Shown: positions 1-7,271 of the stretch, piece by piece
Numbering within the stretch: position 1 is the first letter of the stretch
Layout: every line of letters starts with the position of its first letter
DNA from: DATLFI01 sp035524895
GTDB lineage: Bacteria; Acidobacteriota; Thermoanaerobaculia; Multivoradales; Multivoraceae
Reading direction: 5' to 3'
DNA: 46,538 nt
Assembly: GCA_035524895.1 (NCBI GenBank)
Contig: DATLFI010000396.1
Location: forward strand, 1-46,538
Translations under genes and position numbers: made by a program
Notes under the pieces: generated by a model
Database searches by the model: none
What the model saw: only the letters and a program-made list of their open reading frames with translations
Told to the model about the DNA's origin: nothing

Positions 1-720
1 ATCTTCACCTCCGACACCTTCCAGCCGGTCGCCCAGTACCTGCGCCCGGGCTGGAACACCATCACCCTGGTGACCACGCCCCAGGAGCCCGCCTCCAGCG
101 ACAACGGGCTGATCTTCCGCGTCGGCCCGGCCCAAGATGACCAGCGGGGCACCAAGGTCATGAACCCGGTGCTGTGGACCTTCCGCAACGACAGCGACTG
201 GAAGCTCGAGGACGGCGTCTACACGCATCCGCTCCAGCCCGACCCCAAGCAAGTCTCGACCACCTACCACCTCTACTACGCCGGGCTGGCGCACGAGGGG
301 CGCGCGCTCAAGGCGGGCGACTACGTGCTCCAGGGAGGACCCGAGTACAGCGGCTGGAACACGCCGCTGGTCGGCACCGCGGTGGTCAACGGACGCCCGC
401 TCACCTCGTTCCTGCTCGAGGGACGCCAGCTCGTGATCAACGACCTGCTGCAACAGGGGCGCAACGAGGTCCACCTCATCGCCACCGCCGTGGACAACAT
501 CGTGCAAAGCAACGACGTGCAGCTCTCGCTCGGCGGGCCTGCGGAGTGGAACGAGAGCCAGCGGCGCTTCCTGCTCAACCCGATCGCCGAGCTCGAGGCC
601 TCGACCGGATGGAACAAGCACCCGGAGCACGGCATGTACGTGCACCCGCAGGACCCGAGCCAGCGGGTGATGGTGCGCTCGGCGCCGTTCTTCCTGCAGG
701 CGACGCCGGGGGGCCGCTAG
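1..720 (+). CDS. Unknown protein, C-terminal 239 residues (5' end outside window)
   Basis: The frame is open from the first base of the window, so this is the end of a longer gene that closes with TAG. I do not recognise a family. The visible part has alternating polar and hydrophobic segments rich in Gly, Asn, Trp and Tyr, with phrases such as YLRPGWNTITL, WKLEDGVYTH and GWNKHPEHGMYVHP. Two WxxxxGxYxHP-like phrases, near window residues 67 and 205, suggest an internal repeat of a beta-rich, possibly extracellular domain. There is no membrane segment or cysteine cluster in the part seen. A GTG at 70 could start a shorter frame, but the coding pattern continues upstream of it, so I treat the gene as partial. 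It is separated by 23 bases from the convergent crotonase gene. Confidence 0.75.
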   Translation: MFTSDTFQPVAQYLRPGWNTITLVTTPQEPASSDNGLIFRVGPAQDDQRGTKVMNPVLWTFRNDSDWKLEDGVYTHPLQPDPKQVSTTYHLYYAGLAHEGRALKAGDYVLQGGPEYSGWNTPLVGTAVVNGRPLTSFLLEGRQLVINDLLQQGRNEVHLIATAVDNIVQSNDVQLSLGGPAEWNESQRRFLLNPIAELEASTGWNKHPEHGMYVHPQDPSQRVMVRSAPFFLQATPGGR

Positions 721-743
721 CTGCCCGTGGCGGACCCAAGAGG

Positions 744-1514
744 TCAGGCGAACCGCCCGCCCCGCCCCTCCCCCGCAACGAACCGCCGAGCGCCCTCGAC
801 GCCCTCCTCGAGGGCGTCGATCCCGGCACGGAACTCGGCTGACATCGCGGCGTCGAACGGCAGATCGAACGAGCGGTACGCCGAGGCGCGATCGGCGAGC
901 AGGCCGCGTTGCGGGAAGCGCGACAGCTCGAGCGCGATCCTCTCGGCCTCGGCGCGCGCCTCGCCCTTCCCGACGATGCGGTTCGCGAGCCCCATCACCA
1001 GCGCTTCCTCGGCGTTGACCGGGCGCCCGGTGAGGATCAGGTCGAGCGCGTGCGACAAACCGATCAGGCGCGCCAGCCGCACCGTGCCGCCGTCGATCAG
1101 CGGCACGCCGAAGCGACGGTTGAAGACGCCGAGCACGGCGTCCTCCTCGACCACGCGCAGGTCACACCACAGCGCGAGCTCGAGCCCGCCGGCGACGGCG
1201 TGACCGGCGATCGCCGCGACCACCGGCTTGCTCAGCACCAGGCGCGTGGGACCCATCGGCCCGTCACCTTCGTAGGGCGCGTCCGGCGGGAGCTCGCGTT
1301 CGCGACGCGCCACTGCCTCGAGGTCGGCGCCCGCGCAGAAGGTGCCGTGATCGCCGCAGAACACTGCCGCCCTCGCCTCGTCGTCGGCCTCGAAGGCGCG
1401 GAACGCCTGGGCCAGCTCGGCGGCGGTCGCGGGGTCGACCGCGTTGCGCACCTCGCGGCGGTCGAGGAGGACGGTGGTGACGGGTCCGGCGCGTTCAGTC
1501 CTGGTTCCGGCCAT
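744..1514 (-). CDS. Crotonase / enoyl-CoA hydratase family protein
   Basis: 256 residues, the usual crotonase length, starting at an ATG preceded by GGGAGGAG. The family binds acyl-CoA thioesters and stabilises an enolate in an oxyanion hole. The first oxyanion-hole segment reads HGTFCAGADL, and the second, AGHAVAGGLELALWCDL, carries the first catalytic Glu (GLELA). The place where classical hydratases have their second Glu (the PEI of rat crotonase) reads FNRRFGVPLIDGG, so that residue is absent. The call is therefore family level: a hydratase, isomerase or other CoA-ester reaction is possible. It lies 32 bases downstream of the LDH2-type dehydrogenase on the same strand and is probably co-transcribed with it. 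Confidence 0.88.
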   Translation of the reverse strand: MAGTRTERAGPVTTVLLDRREVRNAVDPATAAELAQAFRAFEADDEARAAVFCGDHGTFCAGADLEAVARRERELPPDAPYEGDGPMGPTRLVLSKPVVAAIAGHAVAGGLELALWCDLRVVEEDAVLGVFNRRFGVPLIDGGTVRLARLIGLSHALDLILTGRPVNAEEALVMGLANRIVGKGEARAEAERIALELSRFPQRGLLADRASAYRSFDLPFDAAMSAEFRAGIDALEEGVEGARRFVAGEGRGGRFA

Positions 1515-1546
1515 GGCTCCTCCCGGGATCGCGTCGAGTACGAGTC

Positions 1547-2611
1547 TTACCAGTAGGGCGGCTCGGCCACGCCCAGCTCCCCGCTCAACCGCCGCAGGTA
1601 GTCGAGCACCTTGGGGTGGAGCGGGATGCCGTCGCGCTCGCGCTCCTGCCGGGCGAGGTGCTCCTGCCAACCGGCGTAGATCACGGGCTCGGCGGCGTCT
1701 ACCGGCGGCGTCTCGCGCAGGCGGCGCAGGAAGCGGTCCATCGCGGCCTTGAAGTCCTCGATCGGCAACACGACCGCGGGGTCGAGCGCGGCGAAGAAAT
1801 GCCCCACCTCGTTGCCGACGCCGCCGTGGTCGCCCTGGATCGAGCCCGAGAGCGCGCCGCACAGGATGTCGACCAGCGCCGCGAGCCCATAGCCCTTGTG
1901 GCTGCCCTGCTGGTAGCTGCCGCCGAGTGGCAGCAGCCGCAGCGCCTCGAACGCGGCGCGCGCGTCGGTGGTCGGACGACCCTCGCGGTCGGCCGCCCAG
2001 CCGAGCGGGATCGGCGCGCCGGCGCGCATCGCGAGCATGATCTTGCCGAGCGGCACGGTCGAGGTCGCCATGTCGAGCAGGAACGGCGGTTCCTCGCCCG
2101 CCGGCACCGCGGCGGCGATCGGGTTGGTGCCGAGCCGCGCGTCGCGCCCGAACGTCGGCAGCACCAGCGCGTCGGCGTTGGTGAGCGAGGCGCCGATCAG
2201 GTCGTGCTCGAGCGCGAGCAGCGGGTAGTAGCCGGCCATGCCGTAGTGCCGGCTGCCGCGCACCGTCACCACGCCGATGCCGGTAGCGCGCGCCTTGTCG
2301 ATGGCGATGCGCATCGCCTGGGCGCCGACCACGTGACCCATGCCGCCGTCGCCGTCGACCAACGCCACGCTCGCGTTCTCGCGCACCACGCGCACGTTGG
2401 GCCTGGGGTTGATGGTGCCGCGGCGCAGACCCGGCGCGTAGATCAGCTCGATGTAGTTCGACACCCCGTGCGACGACACGCCGAGCAGGTCCGAGGTGAC
2501 CAGCGCGTCGGCGGAAACGGCGGAGTCGTCCTCGGGCATGCCGAGGGCCGCGAACAGAGCGGCCACCCATCCGCGGAGGGGCTCGGCCGCGACCCGCACG
2601 AAATCTGTCAC
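1547..2611 (-). CDS. LDH2/malate dehydrogenase-type NAD(P)-dependent oxidoreductase
   Basis: About 354 residues, the normal size for the malate/L-lactate/ureidoglycolate dehydrogenase (Ldh_2) family, which reduces or oxidises 2-hydroxy/2-oxo acids with NAD(P) and is unrelated to Rossmann-type lactate dehydrogenases. Family marks are LLGVSSHGVSNY near the N-terminus (the conserved SHG), DGDGGMGHVVG, VRGSRHYGMAGYY, GTNPIAAAVPA, and KGYGLAALVDILCGALSG in the C-terminal half. Two consecutive GTG codons follow GAGGAG; I chose the second because its 6-base spacing is better, but 2614 is equally possible. An ATG at 2689 would add 26 residues unlike the family and run into the promoter region of the divergent gene. 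The substrate cannot be told from sequence. First gene of a likely two-gene unit with the crotonase. Confidence 0.88.
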   Translation of the reverse strand: MTDFVRVAAEPLRGWVAALFAALGMPEDDSAVSADALVTSDLLGVSSHGVSNYIELIYAPGLRRGTINPRPNVRVVRENASVALVDGDGGMGHVVGAQAMRIAIDKARATGIGVVTVRGSRHYGMAGYYPLLALEHDLIGASLTNADALVLPTFGRDARLGTNPIAAAVPAGEEPPFLLDMATSTVPLGKIMLAMRAGAPIPLGWAADREGRPTTDARAAFEALRLLPLGGSYQQGSHKGYGLAALVDILCGALSGSIQGDHGGVGNEVGHFFAALDPAVVLPIEDFKAAMDRFLRRLRETPPVDAAEPVIYAGWQEHLARQERERDGIPLHPKVLDYLRRLSGELGVAEPPYW

Positions 2612-2662
2612 CACGGTCTCCTCACTCGATGGGCGGCGCGCGTCAATGTCCGGAGCGGTCGC

Positions 2663-2668
2663 TATGAT
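2663..2668 (+). promoter_or_regulatory. Candidate -10 element (TATGAT) of the ferredoxin reductase gene
   Basis: TATGAT stands alone in a GC-rich divergent spacer, 57 bases before the ATG at 2725. No clear -35 lies 16-18 bases upstream. It belongs to a series of similar TAnnnT elements ahead of other genes in this window. Confidence 0.4.
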
Positions 2669-2724
2669 ACGCGCCGACCGCGAACCCACCGCCGCGGGCT
2701 GCCGCGGGCAGGAGAGCGCTTCGT

Positions 2725-4143
2725 ATGCAACATCCCCTCGGCAGCCCCGAGCGCCCGCTGCGCGTCGCCGTGGTCGGCTCCGGACCCAGCGGCTTCTACG
2801 CCATCGCCTCGCTGTTCAAGTCCGGCCTGGCGGTCACGGTCGACCTCTTCGACCGCCTGCCGACGCCATTCGGCCTCGTCCGCGGCGGCGTCGCGCCGGA
2901 TCATCAGAAGATCAAGAACGTCATCCGCGTCTACAACAAGACCGCGGAGATCCCGGGCTTCCGCTTCTTCGGCAACGTCGCCGTCGGTCGCGACCTCGGC
3001 CTCGACGAGCTGCGGCGCCACTACCACCAGGTCGTGCTGGCTGTCGGCAACGAGAGCGATCGCCGCCTCGGCATCCCGGGCGAAGACCTGGCCGGCGTGC
3101 ACTCGGCGACCGAGTTCGTGGGCTGGTACAACGGCCACCCCGACTTCCAGGACCGCTCGTTCGACCTCGTCCGCGCTCGGCGGGTAGCGGTGGTCGGCAA
3201 CGGCAATGTCGCCATGGACGTCACCCGCATCCTGGCCGAAGAGCCGGACGCCCTCCACCCCACCGACATCACCGAGGAGTCGCTCGCCGAGCTGCGCCGC
3301 TCGCGCGTCGAGGAGATCGTCCTCCTCGGCCGGCGCGGGCCGGCGGAGGCGGCGTTCTCGCCGCCGGAGATCAAGGAGATCGGGTCGCTCGAGCACGCCG
3401 AGCTGGTCGTCGCGCCTTCGGAGGTCGAGCTCGACGAGGCCAGCCGGAGATGGCTCGAGCAAGCGGCTCCCTCGGCGCGCAAGAACGTCGACTACCTCAC
3501 CGAGGCGAGCGCGCGTCCCGCCAAGGGGTCGACGCGCCGCGTGGTGGTCCGCTTCCTGGTCTCTCCCGTCGAGCTGCTCGGCGACGACGAGGGGCGCCTG
3601 CGCGCCGTGCGGGTCGAGCACAACGAGCTCGTTCCCGACCCCGATGGCACGCCTCGCCCCCGCGGCACCGGCCACTTCGAAGAGCTGGCGGTCGACCTGC
3701 TGTTCAAGGCGGTCGGCTACCGCGGCCAGCCGCTCCCGGGCGTGCCCTTCGACGAACGCCGCGGTGTCCTGCCCAACGTCGAGGGTCGCGTCGTCGACCC
3801 CGCCAGCGGCGCTCCGCTGCCAGGTCTCTACGCGGTCGGTTGGGCCAAGCGCGGCCCGAGCGGGCTCATCGGCACCAACAGCGCGGATTCGGAAGCCACC
3901 GTTGCGAAGATGGTCGAGGATGCGCGAGCAGCCGGCTCGGCGGACGACGCGGCGCCCGATCTCGAGGCGGTGCCAGCACTCCTGCGCGAGCGCGGCGTCG
4001 ACTACGTCAGCTTCGCCGACTGGCAGAACCTCGACCGCGACGAGGTCGCTCGTGGCGAGGCGCTCGGCAAGTGCCGCCTCAAGTACACCAGCGTCGAGGC
4101 AATGATGGACGCCGTGCGCCGGCTGCGGTCGAGCTCGGGCTGA
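2725..4143 (+). CDS. Ferredoxin--NADP(+) reductase, adrenodoxin reductase (FprA) type
   Basis: 472 residues, typical of the adrenodoxin reductase/mycobacterial FprA family. These flavoproteins pass electrons between NADPH and small 2Fe-2S or other ferredoxins. The N-terminal FAD site is VAVVGSGPSGFYA (residues about 13-25), followed by the family phrase PTPFGLVRGGVAPDH. The NADP-binding fold contains VVGNGNVAMDVTRIL (near 155). The C-terminal FAD signature GWAKRGPSGLIGTNSADS is intact. The ATG is preceded by an AGGAG-type site. It is transcribed divergently from the LDH2 gene. A matching adrenodoxin-type ferredoxin is encoded at 25840-26160, a plausible though unproven partner. No cytochrome P450 or other terminal oxygenase gene is visible next to either. 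Confidence 0.92.
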   Translation: MQHPLGSPERPLRVAVVGSGPSGFYAIASLFKSGLAVTVDLFDRLPTPFGLVRGGVAPDHQKIKNVIRVYNKTAEIPGFRFFGNVAVGRDLGLDELRRHYHQVVLAVGNESDRRLGIPGEDLAGVHSATEFVGWYNGHPDFQDRSFDLVRARRVAVVGNGNVAMDVTRILAEEPDALHPTDITEESLAELRRSRVEEIVLLGRRGPAEAAFSPPEIKEIGSLEHAELVVAPSEVELDEASRRWLEQAAPSARKNVDYLTEASARPAKGSTRRVVVRFLVSPVELLGDDEGRLRAVRVEHNELVPDPDGTPRPRGTGHFEELAVDLLFKAVGYRGQPLPGVPFDERRGVLPNVEGRVVDPASGAPLPGLYAVGWAKRGPSGLIGTNSADSEATVAKMVEDARAAGSADDAAPDLEAVPALLRERGVDYVSFADWQNLDRDEVARGEALGKCRLKYTSVEAMMDAVRRLRSSSG

Positions 4144-4252
4144 GGGCTGCTCCGCGACCGCTCTGGCCGGTCGCCGGGCGCCGCGGCGCACGAGGCGCAC
4201 GAGGCGCCCGCGACCCCGCCGTCGCGACTCCCGTATCGTTCGCGGCCACAGG

Positions 4253-6241
4253 ATGCTCCATCCCTTCCTCGGTCCGCCGGCTCTCCTGCTGCTGGTCGCG
4301 GCAATCGCGGTCGGCGGCGCGCCGCTCGAGCGAGCCCTCGACCGCGCGCCGCGCGCAGGAGCCGCGCTCGCGCTGGCACCCACGGTCGAGCGCTGGCTGG
4401 TGCGCTTCGCTTTGGGCTCGGTGTCGTGGATGGTGCTGCTCTTCGTGCTCGCCTCGCTGCGGCTGCTGCGCCCGCCGGTGGTGGTTCCGTCGCTCGCGGT
4501 GCTGGCGCTGGTCGGCGCCTTCGTCCTCGTGCGCGCAACCCCCGCCGTCCGGCGCGCCGACCGCGCACCAGCGCTCCCGCCACCCACCGCCGACGGCTCG
4601 GCTGGACCGCGATCCGAGCTCACCCTCGAGCAGCTCGCCGTTCTCGTGCTCGGCGCCGCGCTCGCGGTCGTGCTCGCCGGTCTCTGGCTGCACGCGCTCC
4701 GCCCCGACGTCGCCACCGACGCCGACGTCTACCACCTGACGCTGCCGCGGCTCTACCTCGAGCACGGCGGCTTCTACCGCGTACCGTGGAGCGTGTACTC
4801 GAACTGGCCGCTCGGCTTGGAGCTGATGTTCGCGGCGGCGATGGCGGCAGCGGACCGCGTGCTCGCGAGCCAGCTCCACTTCGCGTTCGGCGTGCTCGCG
4901 CTCGCGGTCGCGGGCCTGCTCGCTGCCACCGACCTGCCGCCGGCGGTGCCGCGGCGCGGAGCCCCGGCTGCCGCCGCGCTCCTCGCCGCCACGCTGGTGC
5001 TCCTCAACCCGGTGGTGCTGTTCGAGATCCGCGTCGCCTACGTCGACCTCGCGCAGGCGTTCTTCCTCGCCCTCGGCGCGTTGCTGGTCGAACGCCTGCG
5101 CTCCGGGGTGCTGCCCGCGCGGCAGGGACTGCTGCTGGTCGGCCTGTGTTGCGGCGCCATGGCGTCGCTCAAGCCCAACGGCCTCCTCGGCGCGGTCCCG
5201 CTGGTCGCGATGGTGCTCTACGACCAGGGGCGCGAACGGCGCGCGAGCGCGCCGGTCCTCCCTGGCGCTCTCGCCAGCGTGCTCCTGCTCGGCATCCCCG
5301 CCGCCGTGCTCGCCCTGCCCTGGGTCGCCAAGAGCTGGCTGCTCACCGGCAACCCGGTCTACCCGTTCCTACACGACCTCTTCGGTGGCCCCGGGTGGAA
5401 CGCCGTGCTCAGCGAGCGCTTCGGGCGCTGGCAGCGCTCGATCGGCATGGGTCGCGAGCCGCTCGACTACCTGCTGCTGCCGATCCGCGTGGCGCTCGAC
5501 GGCGACTTCGGCTACGCGCGCTTCGACGGTCGCCTGCATGCGGCGTGGATCGTGCTCGTGCCCGCGGCCGCGATCGGCGCGTGGCGCGACGCGCGCGCGC
5601 GGCGGCTGCTCGCGATGGCCGGCATCTTCTTCGTGCTGTGGGCGGCGACCGCGCAGCAGATGCGCTTCCTGATCCCGGTGCTGCCGCTGCTCGCCGCCGC
5701 CGCCGCGCGCGGCATCACCCGCGCGCTGTGGATGCTGCCCGCGCGGCTGCGGTCGGTGCGCGGCGCACTGGCCGCGGTGGGCGCGGTCGCGCTCGCGTTC
5801 CTGCTGGTGCGCAGCGCCGCCGTGTACCTCGAGCAGACGCCGCGCCTCGTGCGCGACTACGTCACCCACGGCGCGCAGCTCCACGAGAAGGTGCGCCACC
5901 CCGTCTATCGCTGGATCGACGAAGAGCTCCCCGCGAACGCGAAGCTGCTGCTGCTGCGCACCAACCGCGGCTTCTTCGTGGAGCGCGAGTACCTCGCCGA
6001 CAGCTTCTTCGAGGCCTCGCAGATCGGCGCCGTCTTCGGACCCGTCGACTCCCCGGCCGCGGCGCGACTACGATTGCTCGAGCTCGGCGTCAGCCACGTT
6101 CTCGTCGACGCGGGCGGCCCGCAGGTCCCCTATCCGCGGAGCCTCGCCGAGCTGATGCAGGACCCGCGGCACCTGCGCCGGGTGTACTCGTCGCAGGACG
6201 GACGCTTCGTGGTGTTCGAGATCGACGCGCCGGGCTTCTAG
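4253..6241 (+). CDS. Polytopic membrane protein, GT-C/ArnT-like glycosyltransferase family
   Basis: 662 residues, with about eleven or more hydrophobic segments over the first 525 or so residues and a soluble C-terminal tail. The first large non-cytoplasmic loop has an acidic start and lipid-sugar-transferase-like phrasing: DVATDADVYHLTLPRLYLEH and GFYRVPWSVYSNWPLGLELM. This resembles family 39/ArnT-type enzymes, which move a sugar from a polyprenyl-phosphate carrier using acidic residues in that loop. Later marks are SLKPNGLLGA and SWLLTGNPVYPF, common in such proteins. The tail (LLLLRTNRGFFVERE, LGVSHVLVDAGG) resembles the small C-terminal domain of related proteins. Donor and acceptor are unknown. 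The Shine-Dalgarno sequence before this ATG is poor, so the start is uncertain. No polysaccharide cluster surrounds it. Confidence 0.7.
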   Translation: MLHPFLGPPALLLLVAAIAVGGAPLERALDRAPRAGAALALAPTVERWLVRFALGSVSWMVLLFVLASLRLLRPPVVVPSLAVLALVGAFVLVRATPAVRRADRAPALPPPTADGSAGPRSELTLEQLAVLVLGAALAVVLAGLWLHALRPDVATDADVYHLTLPRLYLEHGGFYRVPWSVYSNWPLGLELMFAAAMAAADRVLASQLHFAFGVLALAVAGLLAATDLPPAVPRRGAPAAAALLAATLVLLNPVVLFEIRVAYVDLAQAFFLALGALLVERLRSGVLPARQGLLLVGLCCGAMASLKPNGLLGAVPLVAMVLYDQGRERRASAPVLPGALASVLLLGIPAAVLALPWVAKSWLLTGNPVYPFLHDLFGGPGWNAVLSERFGRWQRSIGMGREPLDYLLLPIRVALDGDFGYARFDGRLHAAWIVLVPAAAIGAWRDARARRLLAMAGIFFVLWAATAQQMRFLIPVLPLLAAAAARGITRALWMLPARLRSVRGALAAVGAVALAFLLVRSAAVYLEQTPRLVRDYVTHGAQLHEKVRHPVYRWIDEELPANAKLLLLRTNRGFFVEREYLADSFFEASQIGAVFGPVDSPAAARLRLLELGVSHVLVDAGGPQVPYPRSLAELMQDPRHLRRVYSSQDGRFVVFEIDAPGF

Positions 6242-6310
6242 CGGGCCCGAAACGGCGCACGCGCCCGCTGCCGCGCGTCTTTCGCCGTGCGCGCCGTCGA
6301 ACGGCGTGGG

Positions 6311-6326
6311 TGGCATCCGTGTTGCA
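6311..6326 (+). promoter_or_regulatory. Candidate sigma-54 (-24/-12) promoter of the M48 protease gene
   Basis: TGGCAT, five bases, then TTGCA. This differs from the core consensus TGGCAC-N5-TTGCA at one position and has the required 12-base step between GG and GC. The expected transcript start is near 6337, giving a leader of about 59 bases before the ATG at 6396. Confidence 0.6.
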
Positions 6327-6328
6327 TC

Positions 6329-6348
6329 GACCCGGTATTGACCCGGTA
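6329..6348 (+). repeat. 9-bp direct repeat at the expected transcription start
   Basis: GACCCGGTA occurs at 6329-6337 and 6340-6348, separated by TT, so the two copies are one helical turn (11 bp) apart on the same DNA face. They sit just downstream of the -24/-12 promoter, where a repressor could act. No known operator is recognised. Confidence 0.6.
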
Positions 6349-6395
6349 CGTATGTGGCTGCGAAAAGCAGCACCGTTTTCGTTCGGAGGTGCACC

Positions 6396-7244
6396 ATGCA
6401 ACACACCCACGTTTCCTGGTTCCGGATTCCTCGACGAGCGTCTGTTCGCTGGCGCCTTGCGGGAATGGCGGCTCTGGCGCTCGTCTGCACACTGTCCCAG
6501 GCCTGCGCGACGCTCGGAGGCGGCGGAGGATTCAACCTCCTCTCGCTGGAGCAGGAGTGGCAGCTCGGGCAGCAGCTCGCGCAGGACGTCGCGAAGCAGG
6601 TCCGCCTGTCGCGCGACCGCGCCGTCAACGACTACGTGAGCTCGATGGGACAGCGCCTGGTGCGCCACACCGAGCTCGGGCACCTGCCCTGGGAGTTCCA
6701 CGTCATCGAGGACCCGGCGATCAACGCCTTCAACATGCCCGGGGGCCACGTGTACGTGCACACCGGGCTGATCGCGGCCGCCGGGAACGCCTCGGAGCTC
6801 GCGGCGGTGATGGCGCACGAGATCTCGCACGGGGTGTCGCGACACGGCACCGAGAACCTCACCCGCGCGTACGGCGCCAGCATGCTCGCGAGCCTGTTGC
6901 TGGGAGAGGACGCCAAGACCCACGAGCGTCTCGCCGCCGAGATCCTCGCCGGCGGCGCGCTGGCGAAGTTCTCGCGCGACGCGGAGCGCGAGGCCGATCG
7001 GCTCGGCATGCGCACCATGTATCAGGCCGGCTACGACCCGCGCGGGATGGTGGGGATCTTCGAGACGCTGCTCGAGCAGCGCAAGCGCCGGCCGAACGCC
7101 GTCGCCTCGTTGTTCTCCTCGCACCCGCTCACCGAGGCGCGCATCGCCGAGGCTCGGCAGATGGCGAGCGAGCTGCCACGCAAGACCTCGCTGGTCACGA
7201 ACGACGGCCGTCTGCCGGCGGTGCAGCAGCGCGTCGGGAGGTAG
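6396..7244 (+). CDS. M48-family zinc metalloprotease lipoprotein
   Basis: 282 residues. The ATG at 6396 has a GGAGGT site at good spacing; an ATG at 6354 in the same frame lacks one and would add a non-signal leader. A lipoprotein signal ends in LSQAC, so the protein should be anchored in the envelope. The catalytic zinc motif is HEISHGVSRHG (HExxH), with the third ligand in SRDAEREADRLG. LPWEFHVIEDPAINAFNMPGG-type phrasing just ahead of it is the family hallmark. The C-terminal SSHPLTEARIAEA is typical of BepA/YggG-like members, but no TPR repeats follow, so it is closer to the short YggG/LoiP class. The likely role is degradation of misfolded envelope proteins. A sigma-54-type promoter lies about 70 bases upstream, which suggests regulated expression. 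Confidence 0.9.
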   Translation: MQHTHVSWFRIPRRASVRWRLAGMAALALVCTLSQACATLGGGGGFNLLSLEQEWQLGQQLAQDVAKQVRLSRDRAVNDYVSSMGQRLVRHTELGHLPWEFHVIEDPAINAFNMPGGHVYVHTGLIAAAGNASELAAVMAHEISHGVSRHGTENLTRAYGASMLASLLLGEDAKTHERLAAEILAGGALAKFSRDAEREADRLGMRTMYQAGYDPRGMVGIFETLLEQRKRRPNAVASLFSSHPLTEARIAEARQMASELPRKTSLVTNDGRLPAVQQRVGR

Positions 7245-7271
7245 CGAGCCTCGCGGGAGCGGGGCGCGCTA

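Noticed and set aside
744..2570. A single 608-codon frame spanning both the crotonase and the LDH2 gene
   Set aside because: Only its last 256 codons code for a real protein; upstream it reads the LDH2 gene out of frame. It is not a fusion.
4191..4210. Short GCGCACGAG tandem in the spacer before the membrane glycosyltransferase gene
   Set aside because: Only two 9-base copies in simple GC-rich sequence; no promoter or hairpin function is suggested.
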